Assembly: GCA_026400935.1 (NCBI GenBank)
Contig: JAPLNX010000241.1
Coordinates: 1 to 35,443 of the forward strand
Reading direction: 5' to 3'
Origin: Planctomycetia bacterium
GTDB taxonomy: Bacteria > Planctomycetota > Planctomycetia > Planctomycetales > Planctomycetaceae
DNA length: 35,443 nucleotides
Notes under the pieces: model-generated
What the model saw: the letters and a program-made list of their open reading frames with translations, nothing else
Told to the model about the DNA's origin: nothing
Databases searched by the model: none
In this document: piece after piece, positions 24,847-35,443 of the stretch
Layout of the letters: each line of letters begins with the position of its first letter
How positions within the stretch are numbered: the stretch's first letter is position 1
Program-made: the position numbers and the translations under genes

Positions 24847-26868
24847 TCACATCTCGGGCATCGGTTGCAGCTCAGCCGCGATACCCCGCAGGTCGTTCAA
24901 GTACGCTCGCAGCGCCAAGTGAGTTGCTCGGAACGCGGGTAACTCGTGAATCATTTGGTACTGAGCTTCCGCTTGAATGCGATCGAACTTTGTAACGATG
25001 ACGTCTACTTCTTGAATCCGGACCAAGAGATCATCGGGAGCATCGTCCATCGTGACGAGTGTTTCCAAACGGAGATAAGTCTGCCAGCGATCGGCGGACT
25101 GCCATGTCTCGAATGCTCGTGACAATGCATTGGCCGCAGAACTGACTCGATGACGTTGGCTCACAACCGGATCGGTCGCCATCACATGCAGGCCAATATT
25201 GAGCATGTTGAAGCCCCACAACTGAGAGACCGATTTGAAAGCTTCGTCTTGAGCGACTTCCTCAAAAATGTCGGCAACGGCTTGCAATCGCAGACGAGCG
25301 GAATCATCGAGCGGCTCATCGCACTCGGACAGAATTTTGCCGATTGCTGCGAGCTGCAAATGATCAATCCACTCGGAACCGGTGTCTGACTGAGTCAAAT
25401 CACCTTCGAGATCATTGAGCGCCGTCGCCATCAACTTCTGTTGTTCGGACAGCGGCATCTCGTTAAACGCGTCGGCAGACGGAACTGCTCGTTGCGGTGG
25501 CCGAGGTGTCGTACCCGCTGACGGCAACGCGGTCACCTGTTGCGGAGCAGCCAAATAAGTTGGCGAGTAGACCGTCACAGGCTGCGGATTGATCACTGCC
25601 ACGGAGTAAGGATCGTTGTATCCCCCGTAATAAGGAGCCGCATAGTTGCTGTTCCAGCCGTGCCCCGAGGAGCCGATGAAAAACCAACGCGAACCGTGAT
25701 GATGGTGATGATGATGCCGGTCAACATCGACATGAACGACTCGGCTGGGATGGTGATCATGATCGTGGTCGTGATGAACGGTGTCGAGCTTACCGTGATA
25801 AGGCTTCACAATCGGGCCAACGGCGTGGCCTTGATGACCGGGCGTGGCGGGATGAGTCGGTTTGATATGGTCCTTGTCGCCAGGACGATGCTCATCGCCT
25901 GCATGCTGTCCGCCGGGACGGCCATTTCCTGAGACAGCACCTGCGGCAAGACCGGTTGCAATCCCCGTCGTCACAATGGGCTTGTCATGATCGTGATCAC
26001 GCTCTGGTTTTACGGTGGGACGTGGCTTGGGATGATGCTTAGGAGGTTCTACTTTCGGACCCAAAGAAGCAGCCGATTGTGTTCCCGCGATTGCAGGATG
26101 AGTACCAACGAGAGGCTGCGCGTGGAGGTCAATAGAGCCAGGTTTTTGAATGTCGAGTTTGCTGTCTCGATCGCGATCTTTATCGCGTTCAGGACGTCCC
26201 ATCGATGAGTTCGCACCGGCGGCGAATCCAGAAAGGGAACCGCTTGAACGAGAGGGCTTCGCATGATCGCTATTCGGCTTGACCGACTGACGTGGACTAG
26301 GAAGCTGTCTGGGGGCTTCGGCTGGCTTCAATGAGTTGATTGGTGTTGAACCGGTATTGGCTGGCTGCGTGGCAACGAGAGGAGCGTTACCTCGATTGGT
26401 TAAGCCAGCCTTGTGGTCACTCTCGTGTTTGCGATCGCTGTTATGGTCAGTCACCGACCGGCTCGGCGCAGAAAGCTGCCGATTCGGCTGCTCGTTCCTT
26501 CGATGCGTCTCTTTATCGTTCCGAACTGCGGGAGGTGGCGCGGAGTGTACCTGAGCCTGCGGCTTCGCAACTGGTGGTGCGACATGCTGCGGTCGCTCTT
26601 GTCGTTCTGATCGAGGAACTGGAGCCGGCTTGGGCGCTGGTACCGATGCAGGGCGAGGTTGTTCAACTCGCTTTTGTTCAACAGGTTTGTGTTCTGGCTG
26701 ACGATGCTCAGCCGGTTTATGTTCGACTCGCTTGGGTTCGGGAGCTTTGTGCTCATGTTTCCGTTCCGCAGGCTTGTCTTCGTTTTTCTTTTTATCGGCC
26801 AATGCCGCGGTCGTGGCGACCGAGCAGATTAGAAGTGTTCCCAACGTGGTGACAAAAAACTTTGACAT
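24847..26868 (-). CDS. Secreted His-rich low-complexity protein
   Basis: 673 aa from ATG 26866-26868 (AGGA upstream). The signal peptide is SKFFVTTLGTLLICSVATTAALA. Residues ~25-370 are a disordered Lys/Glu/His/Pro-rich region with repeats such as EHKPAEHRQPEHKPVEQKRV and HDHDHHPSR. Seven consecutive His (385-391) lie just before SRWFFIGSSGHGW. A Tyr/Gly/Pro stretch (YYGGYNDPYSV) follows. The last ~190 residues are an ordered all-helical domain (MPLSEQQKLMATALNDLEGD ... WQTYLRLETLV ... IRQEVDVIVTKFDR type sequence) of unknown family. The His/Asp clusters suggest binding of Zn, Ni or Cu in the periplasm or on the surface. The family is unrecognised. Confidence 0.8.
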   Translation of the reverse strand: MSKFFVTTLGTLLICSVATTAALADKKKNEDKPAERKHEHKAPEPKRVEHKPAEHRQPEHKPVEQKRVEQPRPASVPAPKPAPVPRSERQERPQHVAPPVAKPQAQVHSAPPPAVRNDKETHRRNEQPNRQLSAPSRSVTDHNSDRKHESDHKAGLTNRGNAPLVATQPANTGSTPINSLKPAEAPRQLPSPRQSVKPNSDHAKPSRSSGSLSGFAAGANSSMGRPERDKDRDRDSKLDIQKPGSIDLHAQPLVGTHPAIAGTQSAASLGPKVEPPKHHPKPRPTVKPERDHDHDKPIVTTGIATGLAAGAVSGNGRPGGQHAGDEHRPGDKDHIKPTHPATPGHQGHAVGPIVKPYHGKLDTVHHDHDHDHHPSRVVHVDVDRHHHHHHHGSRWFFIGSSGHGWNSNYAAPYYGGYNDPYSVAVINPQPVTVYSPTYLAAPQQVTALPSAGTTPRPPQRAVPSADAFNEMPLSEQQKLMATALNDLEGDLTQSDTGSEWIDHLQLAAIGKILSECDEPLDDSARLRLQAVADIFEEVAQDEAFKSVSQLWGFNMLNIGLHVMATDPVVSQRHRVSSAANALSRAFETWQSADRWQTYLRLETLVTMDDAPDDLLVRIQEVDVIVTKFDRIQAEAQYQMIHELPAFRATHLALRAYLNDLRGIAAELQPMPEM

Positions 26869-27138
26869 GATGGCATTCCTGAAAACGGGGATCGGACGTC
26901 GCCCGCAATGCGAACAACATGCCATGAATCGAAGGCAGAGGGAAAGTCTCAGATTCGATCAATCTTGGGGAGGTCGATTTCCTGATTTCACCGGTGTCAG
27001 CGAGGGCGGACGATTCACGTGACATTGATCTTGAGGCCAAAGTGTTGTGAAGCACTCACCCTCGTTGACGCGCCGGATTACTTAGCTGACGTCAACTCGA
27101 CGCAGATGCAGTCAATGCGATCTCAGCCCGCAGTGATC

Positions 27139-34446
<7,308 letters not shown>

Positions 34447-34496
34447 AATGCTCAGCAGACGACGTCAGCGGTACGGTGGAAATGGGTCAAAGCCAA

Positions 34497-35108
34497 TCAA
34501 TCGTCGTGGATTCCGGCGGCGAAATCATCGACGTCGGCATGCGACGGCGCTGCCAGTGTTGAAACCGTCTCTGCCGAGATCGGCGACGATTCAGGAACCG
34601 CTATGGGAACTTCGACAACAGCCGCCGCAACGGCGACTGGCTCAACCGTTCGGGTCGGCTCTCGATTCGGTTCCATCTCGGCAACACGTTCCTCCGCGCG
34701 CGAAGCGGCTTCAGGCGACGAATTCGCGTCTCCCTGCTTTTCGTCGTTTGGCGGGCGTTCCGATTCTTGTCGCTCCTGCCGGCGAGGTGACCGACGATTG
34801 CCCTCATCATCGTATTCATTTCCCGAGCCGCTCGACTCACCGTCGTTCGAGCGGCCGGGTGTCAACGCGGAAACGAGTCGAGGAATCACCTCGCCCGCCT
34901 GAATTCGATCAATGACCGCGCGAGCATCGGTTCGCAACACGATCCGCGGCGACCGAGGTTCCTCAGCCAGCTTCATCGGCACGCCTTCGCGCACGCAGCC
35001 GCAACGAGCGGACGTAAAATCCTGCGTCAAACGCTGCGTCTGCCCACACACCGGACAAAGCCAGACGCGACGAACATCGAGATCGTTTCGGAAGCCGGGG
35101 CCCTTGAT
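34497..35108 (-). CDS. Zinc-ribbon protein with acidic/Arg-rich tail, upstream of uvrA
   Basis: About 203 aa if it begins at 35108. The N-terminus contains a zinc ribbon, WLCPVCGQT...SARCGCVREG, followed by MKLAEEPRSPRIV. The rest is disordered and strongly charged (RRSPRRQERQESERPPNDEK), ending in an Ala/Val-rich acidic segment (HADVDDFAAGIHDD). GTG 35051 would be the first ordinary start but would delete the CP of the CPVC pair. In frame, no ATG/GTG/TTG exists between there and the TAA at 35157. A perfect AAGGAG (complement of 35116-35121) lies 4 and 7 nt before two ATC codons (35111-35109, 35108-35106), giving the N-terminus (I)IKGPGFRNDLDVRR. I therefore propose an ATC start. It may be co-transcribed with uvrA, which starts 50 bp downstream; the function is unknown. 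Confidence 0.65.
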   Translation of the reverse strand: MKGPGFRNDLDVRRVWLCPVCGQTQRLTQDFTSARCGCVREGVPMKLAEEPRSPRIVLRTDARAVIDRIQAGEVIPRLVSALTPGRSNDGESSGSGNEYDDEGNRRSPRRQERQESERPPNDEKQGDANSSPEAASRAEERVAEMEPNREPTRTVEPVAVAAAVVEVPIAVPESSPISAETVSTLAAPSHADVDDFAAGIHDD

Positions 35109-35152
35109 GATGCTGCTCCTTGGGAGGTTGGGGGAGAGGCGGCAATTGGTCG

Positions 35153-35230
35153 TTGATTATTGATCATCGGTCATTGGTCATTTGCGAAGGCGGCCCTCAA
35201 TGAAATGATCAATGACCAATAATCAATCAA
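35153..35230. repeat. Intergenic palindromic repeat of the same style as the uvrA inserts
   Basis: The left arm 35153-35183 (ttgattattgatcatcggtc, then attggtcattt) and right arm 35203-35230 (aaatgatcaatgaccaataa, then tcaatcaa) are imperfect inverted copies made of attg(g/a)tc units; the inner 15 bp match at 14 positions. The loop is 19 nt. It lies outside any gene, upstream of the zinc-ribbon/uvrA pair, and shows what such a repeat looks like when not translated. Confidence 0.8.
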
Positions 35231-35388
35231 GCCTTCCCGGCTACTCTCGCGACCGCTCGTTCGATTCTCAAGCGCGTCGGTCAATATCCCTCGCTTGCGC
35301 GTCGGGCTAGTACCACGACCGAGAATTGATCCTCCATAAAAAGCGAGTTTGTGTCATTACTGCATCACCTTTAACGGAGGGTGGTGCG

Positions 35389-35443
35389 ATGCCAAGGAAG
35401 GCAGTGCGGATTGAGGCGACGGAGCGGCAACTGGAAATCCTGC
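35389..35443 (+). CDS. Probable IS630-family transposase, first 18 codons only
   Basis: ATG 35389 follows a strong ggagg (35376-35380) with 8-nt spacing. It opens PRKAVRIEATERQLEIL, which resembles the N-terminus of IS630/Tc1-type transposases common in planctomycetes. The gene runs off the window. The terminal inverted repeat and TA target site would lie in 35290-35388 but cannot be identified from one end. The family call is tentative because so little is visible. Confidence 0.4.
   Translation, partial: MPRKAVRIEATERQLEIL

Noticed and set aside
25696-25716. Tandem atg/gtg trinucleotide run
   Set aside because: It simply encodes the seven consecutive His residues of the secreted protein.
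27064-27096. gttgacg/cgtcaac inverted repeat downstream of uvrA
   Set aside because: 7-bp arms with a 19-nt loop and no T-tract; too weak to call a terminator.

Overview
The window looks like a chromosomal segment of a planctomycete, probably order Planctomycetales. Several families that are greatly expanded in that phylum occur close together: DUF1501, DUF1559 (prepilin-like, with an H-X9-DG end), DUF1080, DUF3500, secreted low-complexity proteins and a double-length UvrA. GC content is moderate, strands switch often, and the short intergenic gaps are rich in palindromic repeats. I found no rRNA, tRNA or CRISPR array.

Layout. 1-5.2 kb: the 3' end of an Hsp70-type gene carrying an Ala/Pro-rich tail and a zinc ribbon; a MenC/N-acylamino-acid racemase gene broken by an internal deletion; a SUMF1-fold lipoprotein (minus); and a secreted HExxH metallopeptidase-like protein. 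5.4-9.6 kb: four minus-strand genes for exported proteins (DUF1559, DUF3500, a small secreted protein, DUF1501). 10.1-14.2 kb: an RhlE-type DEAD-box helicase, a convergent FHA protein, and an EpsC/CysE-type serine acetyltransferase. 14.3-17.8 kb (minus): an OmpR-type regulator with its histidine kinase, and a lipoprotein with about 28-residue tandem repeats. 17.8-19.9 kb (minus): a GalU-type uridylyltransferase and a GHMP kinase that closely resembles plant glucuronokinase, a likely UDP-glucuronate salvage pair. 20.4-22.0 kb: an overlapping pair, a lipoprotein amidase and a degenerate alpha/beta hydrolase. 22.1-26.9 kb: a DUF1080 protein, a TPR protein and a His-rich secreted protein. 27.1-35.1 kb: a 2435-residue UvrA made of two full UvrA copies plus an unassigned C-terminal extension, preceded by a small zinc-ribbon gene. 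The window ends at the start of a probable IS630-type transposase.

The most striking feature is inside uvrA. At least seven different stretches, at copy junctions, half junctions and surface-loop positions, are low-complexity repeats. Six are inverted repeats, several of them with arms built from short tandem units; the seventh is an AT-rich tandem repeat. They look like intergenic repeats yet are translated in frame. The two UvrA copies act as internal controls, because the matching site in the other copy often lacks the insert. A similar hairpin repeat lies outside the coding region just upstream of the operon (35153-35230), and unrelated palindromes fill many other gaps. I read this as a genome-wide population of palindromic mini-repeats that has colonised permissive linkers of one giant DNA-repair gene.

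All functional calls come from reading motifs and from memory of the families. No database search was run.
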